64,000 nucleotides of DNA from Eutrigla gurnardus (Eukaryota; Chordata; Actinopteri; Perciformes; Triglidae): positions 6,001,389 through 6,065,388 of the forward strand of contig OY741275.1 in NCBI GenBank assembly GCA_963514095.1. The letters are read 5' to 3'. Below are positions 11,511 through 24,667 of the stretch, one piece after another (the stretch's first letter is position 1; every line of letters begins with the position of its first letter). Below the pieces are notes generated by a model that saw only the letters and a list, made by a program, of their open reading frames with translations, was not told the DNA's origin and did no database searches. Both the position numbers and the translations under genes were made by a program.

Positions 11511-14331
11511 CCCAATCACGGGCTAGCAGCTAGCAGGTAGGCAGAGGGGATCTGACAGTCTGACACTTGGAGGGCTAATTAACCTCAGGATCATTGTGGT
11601 CGAGCAGCAGAAAGAGGGATGCAGGGAGGGATTGGGGATGGAGATTGGATGGGCGGTAGAGAACAGAGGAGGCAGCAAGAGAAGTCTGAATGAAGAGGAT
11701 AGAGAGATGAGGAAGAAAGAAAGGAGGTTGACCAGTGAAGATTAATCACAGACTGAGGAGATAGGGGTTTGGATAGAAAGACCAAGAAAGATAAGCTAAG
11801 AAGACAGATTGAGGGGGATAAAAAGTGGCCATGGCTATAAAGAAGAAAAGACTTTGGGGGATAGGATGAGGGAAAGAGGGAGAATCAATTGAACCTTTGA
11901 AATCTAGACTTTTTAGCATTGCTTCTTTTTATTGAGGAGTCACTACATGTCTTAGCCAGCCATGCAGTGTAATGTTGTTCTCAGAATAAATTGGGTTACT
12001 CGTACTACCTTGTACAAGACTATTTGACAGTTTGGGTATCTAGAGGATGTGACATATAGCTGATGTCCTGTACCGAACGGTTGGAGACCCAAACAGCTAC
12101 CGTTCCATCCCTCCTTGTTCTGTATAACTTAATCTCACTGTATACTTTTCACCACACTTATACTCAAGACCTTTGCTAGAAGCTCCTAAAAAGGCCATCT
12201 CCAGTAAAATAGAAAGCTTTATGGAACCTCGATATAAAATAAGACATATAGCACCACAATCTCTAGACACATGGGAGATGTATGGACTACACTGAAGGTG
12301 AAGACACTCTAATCACTGACAGATAGACATGGCTGGGGCTAGAATTAGGTTATATGGGTTTAAACTATGCGTTCACTTTTACTTTACTTCCAGACGTGAT
12401 GATTATCGGGGTTGATCTGCAGTTATGATATAAATTCAACATCTTTTTGTTAACGTTGGAAGTGTAAGTCTGATGAATATAAAAAGACATGCCCACACAG
12501 GCATCGTGTGGGTGTTTGCATTCTGAGAGTAGGTAGGTGTGATTTTGGAAGCAAATTGCTTCCAGCAGGTGTTTAAGGGGGCTGGCTGTTTAAAAAGCAT
12601 ATCCACAATGTTTTACATTACATACAGTGTTTATCGGTTTTCCCCATGGTTCGTCTGCAATTCTCAGAGGGAGGACGTTCAAGTGGAAAATTAAGAGATA
12701 AAGTGCATCAATATGATGGAATAAGAGTGAAAATGAGAGTTGATTTTATGAGTGGGAAGGAACGGTTGAAAGATGTTGTTTGTATCTTGGGACATTGTGT
12801 AGTTATCAAACCCAAAAAGAAACAGTTATATAATGCAGAGGGAATAAAAATAAACACATTTACCTGACAAAGGAAACATTTGGATTCATTAAATACAAGT
12901 GTTCACGTTCAAATTCCCCAAATGAAAAGTGTTATTTTTCTAGCACAGTGAAGTCCAAAGTACCTGCAGGAGCAGCCACTGTAATAAAAATGTGCCTCAG
13001 CAAAAAGGTAGGGAATTAGTAAGAGTATTACAAATGCAATAACAATGACATGAATATGAGTCGATGAGAAAAAATTGCAAATGTGTTTGAATTGAGTAAT
13101 AAGAGTCGAGGCTGGAGAGGAGAAGCTGTTTGGTTACACAGGAGGGGGAATGCAGGGGAGAGATTAGAGGGAGGACGAGACTTAACGAGCGAGAGGAGGA
13201 GGGAGGTGTGTCGCTACGTTCTCATTAACAGCTTGGTTTGATGCCTCTATACCTGCATGTATGAGGCCAAAGCATTCAGGCATTAGCTCCCAGCTACTCT
13301 AACAGGAAACGTTAAGATAGCGTTGGCTCAATCTTAGCACTATGGCCATGGCTTTTCTCTGGCTCTTTGCTCAGGCCTTTGACAAATCAGGTAAATCTCC
13401 GGCTCATAGGGAGCAGTTCTTTCCACGCCTGCAGTGGCCTGGCCGTATAATTGGCAGCAAGAGTGTTGTTAAGCTCGGCCCTTGTGAAAATCAAAGATTT
13501 GATCAATCCAGAGTGTGCAGCCACACCCAGCTTCTCTCGCAGGAGCTCTAAAGCAGGAATAAGGGCACGGCCCGGATTTCCATGGAGGAGATTAAAGACA
13601 TCACTCTTAGTCAAGTCTAATCACTCTCCTGTGCGTGCATGTGTGAGTGCAAGTTGCCGAGCATTACACTGACCGTAACTGCCCGTGTGTGTGTATGTGC
13701 CAGTTTGACCTTTTATAGCAAGTTTTTGCTCTTTTTCACTTTATAAATTCCTATTTTCACATTGAATCGGTTTAAATCAGGATGCCTTTAAACTCTACAA
13801 CACTGTGAGGTTTACACTGTCCCGCCTCCTTCCAAGGATGGTTCCTCCTTCTTGTGATTGTAGTAGTTTTTGACGTCGAGTTAACATTGTGCTCAGCTCG
13901 ATGCTGTGAACACATCGCTCCAAGACAGCATTATTTATTATTTATATATATTATTCAAGCGATCCGTGAAACCGTCCTTGTAGTCACGCTTGATGCTGTC
14001 GCTGGCACACCTGTTCACAAAATAGCCGTTCCTATTTCTAGCCTGTTTCCTCCAGGGGCAACAACAACTAAAGTTTCTATTGTTACCAGCGACACGTCCC
14101 CCAGATTTTCCCTCAAACAGTGTCTCGAGTCTTTCAACAGTTCACACATGACACTCGAGCACCGATGTGCTACGGCCAAGCCAGCGGAGATTTGTTTCTG
14201 ACATTTGGCTTTTCACCAGGAGCTCCAGAAACGTTTATAGCATTACATACAACAGTCAGACACGTCGTAAACTAGCTGTCAATGAACCCGGATTATCGTA
14301 CCCAACCCACTTTTTGGGGATTTAAAAGAAA

Positions 14332-16714
14332 GTGAGTTCACCCGTAATGGATGCCCTCCTGAGCTGCTCCCCTGATGATGGCACACCACTCGTCGTCCTC
14401 GGTGACTTCAACATCCACTCGGGAAAGCTGCACTCATCTGAATTCATCGACTTCTTTTCCGCATTTGACCTTACACTCTCCCCCTCTCCACCAACTCACC
14501 GCGCCGGGAACCAACTTGACCTTGTCTTCACAAGATCCTGTGGCATCTCGGCACTCTCTGTTACCCCGCTCACCGTGTCCGACCACCACTTTGTGACTTT
14601 CTCCCTCCCCATGAAGCCCACCACATCCCTCCCCTCTACGCCTCGAATGGTCACCAGCCGCCGCAACCTGAAATCCCTCACTCCCTCCGCTCTCTCCTCA
14701 ACTGTTATCTCCTCGCTACCATCCTCAGAACAGTTCTCCTTAATACCTACTGAGGAAGCCTCCTCCATCCTGATGTCCTCACTCTCCTCTTCTTTGGACA
14801 CTCTCTGTCCCCCTATCTCACGACCTGCGCGATCATCTCCCCCCCCTCCCTGGCTGTCTGAACCTCTGCGAACCAACAGATCATTGTTGTGAGCGTCAGA
14901 GAGAAAATGGAAGAAATCGGGCCAGCACAAGGACCTTACTCACTACCACCACCTCCTCTCTGACTTCACCTCAACTGTTTCAGCAGCTAAATCTGCCTTC
15001 TACCTGGCAAATATCAACTCTTCTGCCTCCAACCCCAGGAAACTCTTCTCCGTGTTCTCCTCCCTCCTCACCCCTCCTACCCCTCCCCCCCCTTCCTTCC
15101 TTACTGCCGATGACTTTGCTACTTACTTTACCAAGAAAGTAAATGACATCAGCTCCTCATTTACGCCTATTCCCTCCCAGAAGACATCTCCCCCAACCCT
15201 CAACTCGGATGGTCTTACCAGCTTTAGCCCCCTCACCTCTGAAGATGTCCACGCACTTGTTACATCTAACCGTGCCACCACCCTCGACCCGATCCCCTCC
15301 TCTCTTCTCCAAGACATCTCACACGACATCTTGCCATTCCTCACCACCCTGATCAACTCCTCCCTCACCTCAGGTGTCATTCCAGCGGATTTTAAGACAG
15401 CTACCGTGAAGCCTCTCCTTAAAAAACCCACCCTAGACGCTACTGACATCCAAAGCTACAGACATCCAAAGCTACAGACCTGTATCTCTTCTTTCATTCC
15501 TCTCTAAAACCTTGGAACGTGCCGCCTACAACCAACTGTCATCCTATCTCTCGCTGAACAACCTCCTAGACCCTAATCAATCAGGATTCAGGACTGCTCA
15601 CTCCACTGAGACGGCCCTCCTCACAGTGACCGAGTCCCTGCGAGACGCCAGAGCCTCGTCCCACTCCTCCGTTCTCGTTCTCCTCGACCTATCTGCTGCG
15701 TTCGACACAGTCAATCACCAAATCCTCCTCTCCACTCAGGCAGAACTTGGCATAACTGACTCTGCTCTCGCCTGGTTTACATCATACCTGACAAATCGCA
15801 CCTTTCAGGTCACATGGAATGGCTCTATGTCCAAACCCTGTTCTCTGGACACGGGTGTCCCTCAAGGCTCAGTATTAGGACCGCTTCTGTTCTCACTATA
15901 CACCAGATCACTAGGTTCTGTTATCACATCGCATGGATTATCCTACCATTGCTACGCAGATGACACCCAGCTGTTCCTCTCTTTTCCCCCGTCCTCTGAC
16001 ACTCACATTGCAACTCGCATCTCGGACTGTCTGGCTGACATCTCTGTCTGGACAACTGCACATCACCTCAAGCTTAACCTGAATAAAACCGAACTCCTCT
16101 TCATCCCAGGGAAAGACTGCCCTCGCATGGACCTGTCGGTCACTGTCGAGGGCATCACAGTATTGCCGTCGTCAACTGCGAGGAACCTGGGTGTAATCCT
16201 CGATGACCAACTATCCTGCACCCCCAACATCACTGCTGTGGCCCGATCCTGCAGATTTGCCCTCTACAACATCCGCAGGATTCGGACCTTCCTCACAAAG
16301 GATGCAACGCAACTCTTGGTCCAAGCACTGGTCATCTCCCGCCTTGACTACTGCAACTCTCTCCTGGCCGGACTCCCGGCCTCTGCGATTAAACCATTGC
16401 AGCGTATCCAGAACGCTGCAGCACGCCTTATCTTCAATCTACCCAAATTCTCCCATGTGACCCCCCTCCTCCGTGACCTCCACTGGCTCCCTGTTGCAGC
16501 ACGCATCCAATTCAAGACGATGACACTGGCCTTCAGGGCCATCAATGGAACGGCACCCATCTACCTTCAAACACTGGTCAAACCTCATGCCCCGAAGCAA
16601 GCACTTCGCTCCTCTACTTCAGCTGGCCGGCTGGTACCACCATCGCTGAAATCAAACAAATGTCGCTCAGCAAAGTCCAGACTCTTTAAAAAACCCTTAC
16701 CTATAGCACTCTGA
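14332..16714 (+). pseudogene. L2 ORF2 remnant: endonuclease C-terminus plus reverse transcriptase, inactivated
   Basis: In the first segment, LVVLGDFNIHSG and VSDHHFVTFSL are the GDFN and SDH motifs of the LINE endonuclease. After the linker come the reverse transcriptase blocks LLDLSAAFDTVNH, TGVPQGSVLGPLLFSLY, YADD (15953-15964), LNLNKTELLFI and LGVILDD. Three kinds of damage are visible: an in-frame TGA at 14890-14892 (probably from CGA), a 16-bp tandem duplication (15445-15460 repeated at 15461-15476) that shifts the frame, and loss of the usual tryptophan-rich WWN segment before the C-terminus. The 5' truncation also removes the first part of the endonuclease. The copy cannot mobilise itself. 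Confidence 0.88.
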
Positions 16715-16898
16715 TCGTAGCACTGTTGCTCTTGAACTACTAGTTTACTCAGATGAGGACCTAACACTTGTTCTATTTTTAGCTCTTACTTTATCGGCAA
16801 TGATTCGTTGTGGTTTCCTTGTTTCCTTCTTTTGACAAATGTACTTATTGTAAGTCGCTTTGGACAAAAGCGTCTGCTAAATGACCTAAATGTAAATG
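14340..16898 (+). mobile_element. LINE of the L2 clade, 5'-truncated
   Basis: The element keeps the C-terminal part of the apurinic-type endonuclease and most of the reverse transcriptase (see the pseudogene entry). It ends in the L2-type 3' tail: TGTAAGTCGCTTTGGACAAA at about 16849, then AGCGTCTGCTAAATGAC and short TAAATG repeats instead of poly(A). The 5' end is placed near 14340, where similarity to endonuclease begins; the exact junction and any TSD could not be seen. It lies in the same orientation as man1a2. Confidence 0.9.
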
Positions 16899-17562
16899 TC
16901 TGTAGTAATCCCTCTTCATTTCTTTTGAAGATTGCTATATAATTGACCTTAGTATATTTATTACATGAACAAAGTAATGAAACATTTTGGAATCAATAGA
17001 CTCGTTGCCAGTCCTCCTTTGAGGCTTACCCAGTGTTTTGGGCTGCCTGTGTTGCTGCAGTGTAGGTGGTCGACATCTTCTCACTCCAATGCTTCAAATA
17101 ACACAGTTTGGTCAGAGATTCAAACTACGACGCTGCACTTTCGCTTGTTAAATGAACAAAATATGCTGCTGTCTTCACAGAACCGAAGTTTGGTTTCGTC
17201 AACAAAAAAAAAACTTTGTTATGTTTAGGAAAAGAGCGGGGTTAATATTAAAGCAACACTAAAGAGTATTTAGTGCCTTAAAATAATGTTTCCAAAATAG
17301 TTTCAGTGGTTCATCACCTCAAAACCGGGTCAACGGCACTTCAGCATTCGCTCTGCAGCCCTCTATCGGCTGTAACCGCACTATGTAACTTTGCCTCGTC
17401 GGGTAGCGGTTTTGTAGTTCTAATGAGACTACGAATTTGACCGGCTTTACGGCAAGCGTTACAAAAGCCGGTAGGTGGAGGCTCTGCGTAGAGATCAGTG
17501 GGAGAACACCCGGCAGGTGCGTGGAAGATACCTTGCAGCTAGGTAGTTTTTAAATTGGCGTC

Positions 17563-17750
17563 ATGGCAGAGCCTGCAAAGAAAAGGAGGAGTATAATGTC
17601 CGATGAGGCGAAGAAAAGAAAACGGGAGCATGACAAAGAAAGAGCTCGTACGAGAGTGAATATCGGACCGGCTCACACTCGTTGGCGAGAGCTGAAGGAG
17701 GCTACAAAATGCAAGACGGATGGTGACTTGGCTTTGTTGCTGCTGGACTT
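17563..17750 (+). CDS. Short basic reading frame inside the TTAA element, probable exon
   Basis: The frame starts MAEPAKKRRSIMSDEAKKRK, is strongly basic for its first half, then reads RTRVNIGPAHTRWRELKE and ends DLALLLLDL. Similar short segments (basic stretch, RTRVNIG, RWRELKE, a LLLD end) recur in fish repeat-derived proteins as I recall, but I cannot name a function. The coding frame ends at a TAA that overlaps GTAAAT at 17751, a good splice-donor match, so the natural product was probably spliced onward. That donor was duplicated as part of the nested hAT's TSD. Confidence 0.4.
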
Positions 17751-17758
17751 GTAAATAA

Positions 17759-18581
17759 TAGGGTTGCACGTCTCTTTGTGATAAACGGTTCGATATGCAT
17801 CTCGATACACAGGTTACGATTCGATTCAAAAACGATATCCTTTTATTACACACTGATTCAATTTGAATCGATTCCATACAGTGTAAGAACGATACGATAC
17901 GATTCTACGGTTAATATTTGTTGTAGATATTTTATAAAATAAAGAAGCAGAATATATAGAAACAATAGTTTCTTTTCAAATATGTAAAATATCACATATC
18001 CCCAAACATTGTGGCTGTATGGCACTGGCAAAAAACAAAACCAGAACAACAAAATCACATGTCAGTATATTTATTTTTAGACATGGACCAAAAAAAAAGT
18101 CTGTCTGAATCGTTGGATGGCGGTCACAGGACAGTGTCGTGGACGCTACCCGTGCTGCGGCTGCCTCTTGTGGCGCAAGTTGAGACACAAGCGATGGACA
18201 TTCAAAGCCATCCGTCTCTCACGTGCGTTCGTGGAGTGCCTGCAGTCGCCTACCTGTGCTGCGCCCGCCTCTCCACCTCCACCTCCTCCATGTTCCGTGT
18301 TGTCCCTTGTTTATCACTCATACAAGCTAGCCAGCTACGGCGTTTCACTGGCAGCTTCAGCTCTCGCGTTGTTTTAGAGACGCTGGTGTAATGCCGCCCA
18401 TAGATATGATGCGGCCGACCGCTTCAAAGTCTCGCGATACCCGATCCATGACTCTGTAACCGATTCATCTAGGAATCCATTGATAATTCGTATCGATTGA
18501 GGAGGCTGCTACCGATGCAGCCGTATCTCTCACTTATTGAACCGAATATCCGGTCGCATCGGTTTATCGTTTACAACCCTA
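17759..18581. mobile_element. hAT transposon, 823 bp, nested, intact 8-bp TSD
   Basis: Termini TAGGGTTGCACG and its inverted partner ending TACAACCCTA are flanked by the identical octamer GTAAATAA at 17751-17758 and 18582-18589. No transposase is recognisable inside, so it is non-autonomous. Inner sequences carry ATCGATA/TATCGAT-like motifs common in fish hAT elements. It inserted in the TTAA element at 17252-18928. Confidence 0.9.
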
Positions 18582-21500
18582 GTAAATAATACCGGTAATA
18601 ATTTTTTTTCCAACAGTGTGCATCTGTGTACAATACATTGTTGATTATTTTATTGGCTCATGTTAGCTAATGCGTTAGCTATTGTGCTAATATATATGTA
18701 ACTATCGCTATGGTTCATGTTAGCTAATCTTAGCTAAGGCATTAGCTACTCTACCTTGTCACTGGACATCGTTCAAATCGTTCGTTTCCAGAGCCGGTTC
18801 TGCATATAAACAAATAAGGTGGGTGCGACGGTAGGCTGCGGTAGGCAAAATTATTTACGATGGCAGTAATGGACAATTCCCTTCCAACCTGTAGGAGGAC
18901 CGAAGAGGAAAAGTTCCTAAGTGTTGCTTTAACTTCACTGACTAACAAGTAAATTGAGATGTAACACTGACCGCGTATCTGACGTCTTGGCAATGGGAAC
19001 GGGTTGAGGTGGTTCTTCAGTTGAAGGGGGCCCCGTTGCCGTGGCTCCTTCCTCACCTTGTGAGCGGCATGGGGGGAGGCGGGCGCCCTTCGTCTTCATA
19101 TGCTACCCGCGTTGCGTTGCACAGCCGGCTGAGTAATGGCAGAGTGTCACTTTAAGGAGACTTAATAAATCCACTTGGCCCATAGGTGCTTTCCTCATGT
19201 GCATTTGTTTTTCATTGAGAGAAGATGAGTTTCTGCTTCCCGTCGTGATTGCGGTGTGCATGCAGCATCAGCCTTCAGTGTCCAGGGAAGCTGGCCAGAG
19301 TAAAACACATCCTGTATGTGTGTGAATGTGACATGACTTCACTTAAATCTTACATTAATTCAATAAAGTGCATGTTGACTGTCCAGTACTCATGTTTGTG
19401 TCAAAAAGTCCTTGCTTAAAATCGTAATTTGTCAAATTGTAATTTGATATGTTTTTAACAAATGCACGTACATTTTCATGGCGTCACCCCCTCCCTCCGC
19501 CACCCCTCGATCCAGCCGCCCACCTGCCACCACCACAAACACCGGCCTCACCACCAATGAATGATTAAATAGCTGCCATGTCAGGTTGAGCCAAGCATGA
19601 GTCATTGTTGGAGTCTCCGGTGTCCTGGTGGGGCCCCCGCACTGCAGCTTGCCCTCAGATGATGGATGTGTCGGTGTGAGGTCCGCATCCACCACCAGGC
19701 TCGAAGATCCCCCAAATGAATGGACCCTGTTAACTGAGGCATTAATAACCCTGGTTAAATTGTGAATGTGATCAGAGACGATGCGGCAGCGATGGAGGGA
19801 TAAATTAATGCTGGCTGTCAAAGAGTACGTTGCAGCCCAGCTTCATTAACCAGATTAAATCATAAAGGAGCGAGAGTTCCTTATTCAAAGTGTTTCACTG
19901 GTGAAAACATCAGCACTTAAATGTGACATGTGTCATGTTCTTTCAGACATGAGAGGCAGAGAAAGATGGCGTAACAATCTGCTGTTTATTTTTCATGACA
20001 CGTTCAGCTTTTCCTGTCCTGCACTGTGAAAGCTGTCATGTCATGATTAGATGCCCCCGTTCCCGTCCTACGCCCCCCCCCCAGCCTTCCTGATGGTGAA
20101 AGACGTTTGATGGTGACTTCCTCCGCTCTGTGTGTTCTTCACGTCATTGCAGAATTTTAATATTTCAGCCAGGTCGCCTGGATGACATGTTTTTCTGTTC
20201 TTCCAACTTCAAGGACTGTCATCGTATTTTTATTCATGCACTAGTGAGATATTTCAGCCCAACCTTGTGTTAGGCTTCAAATGCACACATACTGCAGATA
20301 CACACTACAGACTACCGGGAATGGAAGTGACATTTCTCAAGGAGTATCTGCTGTGAAGATGAATGGAATAACAATTATTCTCAATAGATGGCCATTAAAA
20401 TGTCAGAAGTGTAAAATGCTCATTTAAATTTCCCAAAGCCTCAGACATCTTCAAATGCTACATTCTGTCCAAAACCCCAAACCTTTTACTTTCAGCAACG
20501 TAAACAGGCAAATATCATCTTTTCAGAAGCTGGAATCATAGTGTTCTTTAAAAATGATGAATTGATCATTTAATTGCAGCTGATTACTTTTCTGTTGATT
20601 GACCAATATACTATATGTAATTAAGAGTCAGAGCCACGGTTGACTATATATATTAAATACACCCGAGGGTGTGATGGACACCAGGAAGAGGAACTTTTCC
20701 AGTAGAGACATGATCCAATTGCAATAAACAACAGAGACTTTCTATGACAGGAAAGGCTCTTACGATGTGGTGACAGATTTCTGTAAGTCCGGGTGCGTGG
20801 TGGATATTAATAGAGAAAGTAGAAAAGGTTGGAGAGTGGATGTAATCCTCAGGGGAGAGTGAGTACAGTATGCCATTAAGAGCTATCGTATGATAGAAGA
20901 TCAGAGAAAGAGATGACTGCGGTCCTGTTTTGTAGTTTCAGAACAAAACAATTCATCTTAATCCAAACTGTCCGTCTATTCTTGTGCCGCTGTCAAGCGT
21001 CATCTCACAACCTACGTGATTCTGTTTCGCTGCAGGCGGATTTAGCTCCGGGCTGTTTTACAGCTCCTCTGCTCATTGGGGTCTAGACTCCTAAACTACA
21101 GCCGTAAATGGCTAACAAGAGAGCGTGGCTGACAGACGGGGAGTGGAGGGATGGATGCTGCCAAACAAAGCTGGCATTGAGCTTTACGAGCGCTTCCCAT
21201 CCCTTCATCACTCAGTTCAGCAACATCCAGGACGAGCTGCCCCTGTTGTTCGGCTCTGGGCCTCCTCCTTTATTTATCTATTCTTCACATTAATTGTGAG
21301 TTTCTAAAAAAAAAATTAGCTCCTTGGATATTTAGAATTATTGTCTGACATATACACTCCCAGCAAATATCGGTATTAGTTGAAATGAGTTTTATATGGC
21401 GGCTAAGCTCAATAAACAGATTCTAGATTCACGTGTAGGATCTGGAGGCATCGGGACAAGAATGGTCTGGATTCTGGTTGGTGTTATATTATTGAGCAAT

Positions 21501-24500
21501 CATGTTCCAGGAGGCGGTGCCTGTATGGAAGTAAAGTCTCTCGTGGTGATCAAAAGAAGCGGAATGGATTTGCCACGATGCAGCCGAGGAACCCACCAGT
21601 TATAGTCCGACGATGATTTAGCTTGTTGTTGGTTTAAAATGAGCTTGTAAACTGGCTGCTTGTGAAACTATTCGGTCATGCAGGTCGTCTCTCAACCTCC
21701 ACTCCAGTTTGCATATCAAGTTGCTAATGGAGAGCCGCACGAGAAGAGGAAGTCCTGTCCCCAATGTCCACCGGCTACACCACAACCCCAGAAATATAGT
21801 CCCTTTTCCCCAGAGGCTCATCGTCCTCAGATCGGCAGCAGATGGGCTCCGAGATTGTACAAAGTTTGAAAGTATGGAAAAAAAAAAGTTGATATGGTTC
21901 AGAAACATCAAGATTCAACAGAAATGTACAATGTTTTATTACATTTACGTGCCATTCTGGCAACATTCTTGGCATTGTAGCGAATCAAAGGACAGAGTGT
22001 GAACTGCTCGATAGGAAAGGAACGTAGGTGGAGCTCTTCTACTACACACATGGGATCTGTGGGAGGACCCAGCTGCAAGTGTCACAGGTTCATAATCACA
22101 CATTCTGACAGGGTGCAAAGCCATTTTAAGGCCAGGTTGATTTGCTGCCATGAGAATGAAGGCAGTTAGTAAAGATGCAGGTGGAGCGGTCCTTTGTGTC
22201 AGTAGGGAGGGAGATTCGTACCGACCAAGAGGCCAACATCCAACCAACTACAAAGGGCTCAAAGGCCCAAAGGTTTGATGTTGGAGGGAAGCTTCACATG
22301 ATACGCCTCGACATAAGGCTGCAGGGCCCAGCAGATAAGCAAAGCCTCCTTCTGGAAGTTAGACACGGGCAGAAAGGGCAAGCAGCAGAGAGAGCCCATG
22401 GGATGGATTAGGGGTAAATAAACAGAGTGTAGCTGGAAGTCAAGTGCAGAAGGGCAGTGATTTGGCCACCACCGCTGACCCAAAATGTGAAGTTTCAGCA
22501 TCAAATTAGATTATGAATGTTGTCCATGGACACCTGCTCCTGACTTAAAGACTCCAGGTGCCTCACCCGGTAACAGTGATCACAAATAGTTATAGTGATA
22601 AATATCAGTATCGAGATTGAAATGATCTATTTTGTGAGAGATTTTTGGCCATATCTACAGTTGAAGACATACACATTAAAGCCCCATTTTTAAAATTCAG
22701 ACAATGTTCCTGTTCTCCTCCCCTTCTCTCTCTCTCCCCCGTATCCCCTCCGGAGTGCATTTACCGTAAATCGAGGTCATGCAGACTTGCCCTTTAGAGA
22801 GATGCGCAGGTAAAGTCCTCATCTCTTGCATGTTCTCATTTCTTGTGTGAAGATATCAGAGCAAGGTCACATTGTAATTTGCAAGCAGCTCTCAGCATTT
22901 GAATACGCTGTGCTGCGAGGTGTGAGTGGTGTCTTACTGCATCAGTGTTGCCGTGTTACCAAGAGAGTTGTCAGTCGGAGAGATTTCACGTTAATTACTT
23001 CACTGTGATATTCTCACGTGTTTTAAGTCGTCTTAGAAGTTACGCATGCTGACCCGAGGCCAGACTGCTGTGGTTCCTGGGAAAGCTGACTACACTAGAA
23101 AAAGACTAGCTGCAGAGTGATGATCTCTCTCCTTCCTCATAGTCATCCCAGCTGTAACATGAAACCCAGGAGGGCTAACGTTACACAACATCCCCATTTT
23201 AGTCCGTAAAATGCAGAAAATAACTTTCTTTTGTTAATTTATTTTGAAAATAATAAGCATTCGGCAGTGTTGCTTATTGGCCATTATTCTTACTGTAACA
23301 GTTAAGACACTCAAATACTGGCATATTGTCAGTGAAACAACTAATACAACTAACATAATGTGATAATAAATGTAGGCCAACTTTCTCCGGAGATCAAATT
23401 ACAGTATGTGTGATTGTGTATTGCTGCATCATAAACCTGGGCTGTAGGTTGAGCCTTTATACTCACCGGATGCACGTTGTAGCGGGGCTGTAATTCTGTA
23501 TCGTCTATGACTGTGGTCGCATCTAAACAAGGCGTAAATGAAATGTTTGAAGTGTCTCTACAGAGCAGGCACCCAGCCAACCGTGCTGAACCAGCTAGCA
23601 CGCTACAGCCAACTGTGGGCTGATTTCTGGGTAAAACTCGTGTCCCAGAGTTCCTGTTGGCCTTGTGCGAGTAGTCGACATGGGGCGCACCAAAAGGATG
23701 TCGCACCGAACCGATCATCCTGTTACAACCCTGGACTTGCATATATTTTGTTGAATTCCACATCAATCTGTGGATAATTGTTTATCAAGACCAGTGAAAA
23801 GGAATATTTCAAAGTTTGTAATCAACCTCCTACTTGGCTGTGCGGTGATGGAGAACATGTTCTAAGTGTGTATCATTACAATCCGGTCAGAAAGCCTGTT
23901 GCTATGGGTTACAGTCTGCCATTTGTTACTACTGCTGGGCAGAGCCAGTCAGAAGTGTAACCATAAATATAAAGAAAATGTATTTAAAAGATGGTATCGA
24001 TGTTATTTTGTGTTCACAGATAAAACACAGTCTGTGTTGTTGTAGCTAAAGAGAACAAGATGCTCTCCCTCATGTAATCTGATTTATTTAATGATGTCAT
24101 GGGGATGCAGTCTAAGTTGTTATGAAATAATAATAATAAGCTAATTTCTTTGGGACAGACTGTTTTTGAAGAAAGCAGTTGTCCCCGTTCTCTACCTCTG
24201 TGTTTCAGATTTGTTTTGGAGGTTTTTGCAAATCAGTTTGAAGGAAAAGAGATGAAAGGAAACACAGCGTGTGCTGGTGGTGCAGAAACCCCCGGGAGAT
24301 CATGAGATTTATTTCATAGAATGGTGTAAAACCAACGTCCATATAAAAAGATAAATAATAAATGTATTTATAAGGACGGTGCACATTGATTTACATTTCT
24401 GTAAATGTGCCTGTGTTACACTAGACAACACCAGTAGAGCATGTCATCAGTTGACTGCCTCCATAAGACACATTAACACATAACCAACATTAACACCACC

Positions 24501-24586
24501 ATGGGTGTGACACGACAGCTACAACCAAAGTGTTTGTTACCCTAGCCGACGTGTTTTTAAACCCTAGTGGTCTTTTGTTTTCCCAG

Positions 24587-24667
24587 AATGCCGAGGTGTC
24601 TGTCTTTGAGGTCAACATCCGTTTCATAGGAGGACTGCTGGCCGCCTACTACCTCTCTGGACAGGAA
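24587..24667 (+). CDS. man1a2: man1a2 exon, catalytic domain (VSVFEVNIR motif)
   Basis: This 81-nt, 27-codon exon encodes NAEVSVFEVNIRFIGGLLAA then YYLSGQE. FEVNIRFIGGLL is one of the most conserved GH47 stretches and forms a barrel helix. The acceptor is tttgttttcccag and the donor gtaagt is a perfect consensus. The exon is in phase 0 at both ends, so skipping it would keep the frame but remove a core helix. The isoleucine in FIGGLLAAYYLSG agrees with MAN1A2. Confidence 0.95.

Larger units (their letters stand above)
17252..18928. mobile_element. TTAA-flanked DNA transposon, split by a nested hAT
   Basis: The ends are AGCAACACT (17252) and AGTGTTGCT (to 18928), an inverted repeat, directly flanked by TTAA on both sides (17248-17251 and 18929-18932). 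TTAA duplication is typical of piggyBac and Kolobok superfamilies; which one applies here is not resolved. Without the nested hAT and one TSD copy the element would be about 846 bp. It includes a short basic reading frame (17563-17750) and may be a derivative of a coding element. Confidence 0.65.
9340..24586 (+). other. man1a2: man1a2 intron, 15.2 kb
   Basis: The intron runs from gtgtgt to ttcccag. It holds a kilobase of pyrimidine-rich sequence (10517-11510) with a C20 run, then a purine-rich stretch (about 11590-11900), a 5'-truncated L2 LINE (about 14340-16898), and the nested TTAA-element/hAT composite (17252-18928). In 9340-10500, 11900-14330 and 18930-24586 I see no gene and only faint, unclassifiable repeat-like fragments. 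Confidence 0.8.

Noticed and set aside
13854..14201. 115-residue frame before the L2 element
   Set aside because: There is no recognisable domain, no start context or splice support, and it does not continue into the L2 frame.
14496..14930. 144-residue minus-strand frame
   Set aside because: It is antisense to the L2 endonuclease region, which carries the GDFN and SDH motifs on the plus strand.
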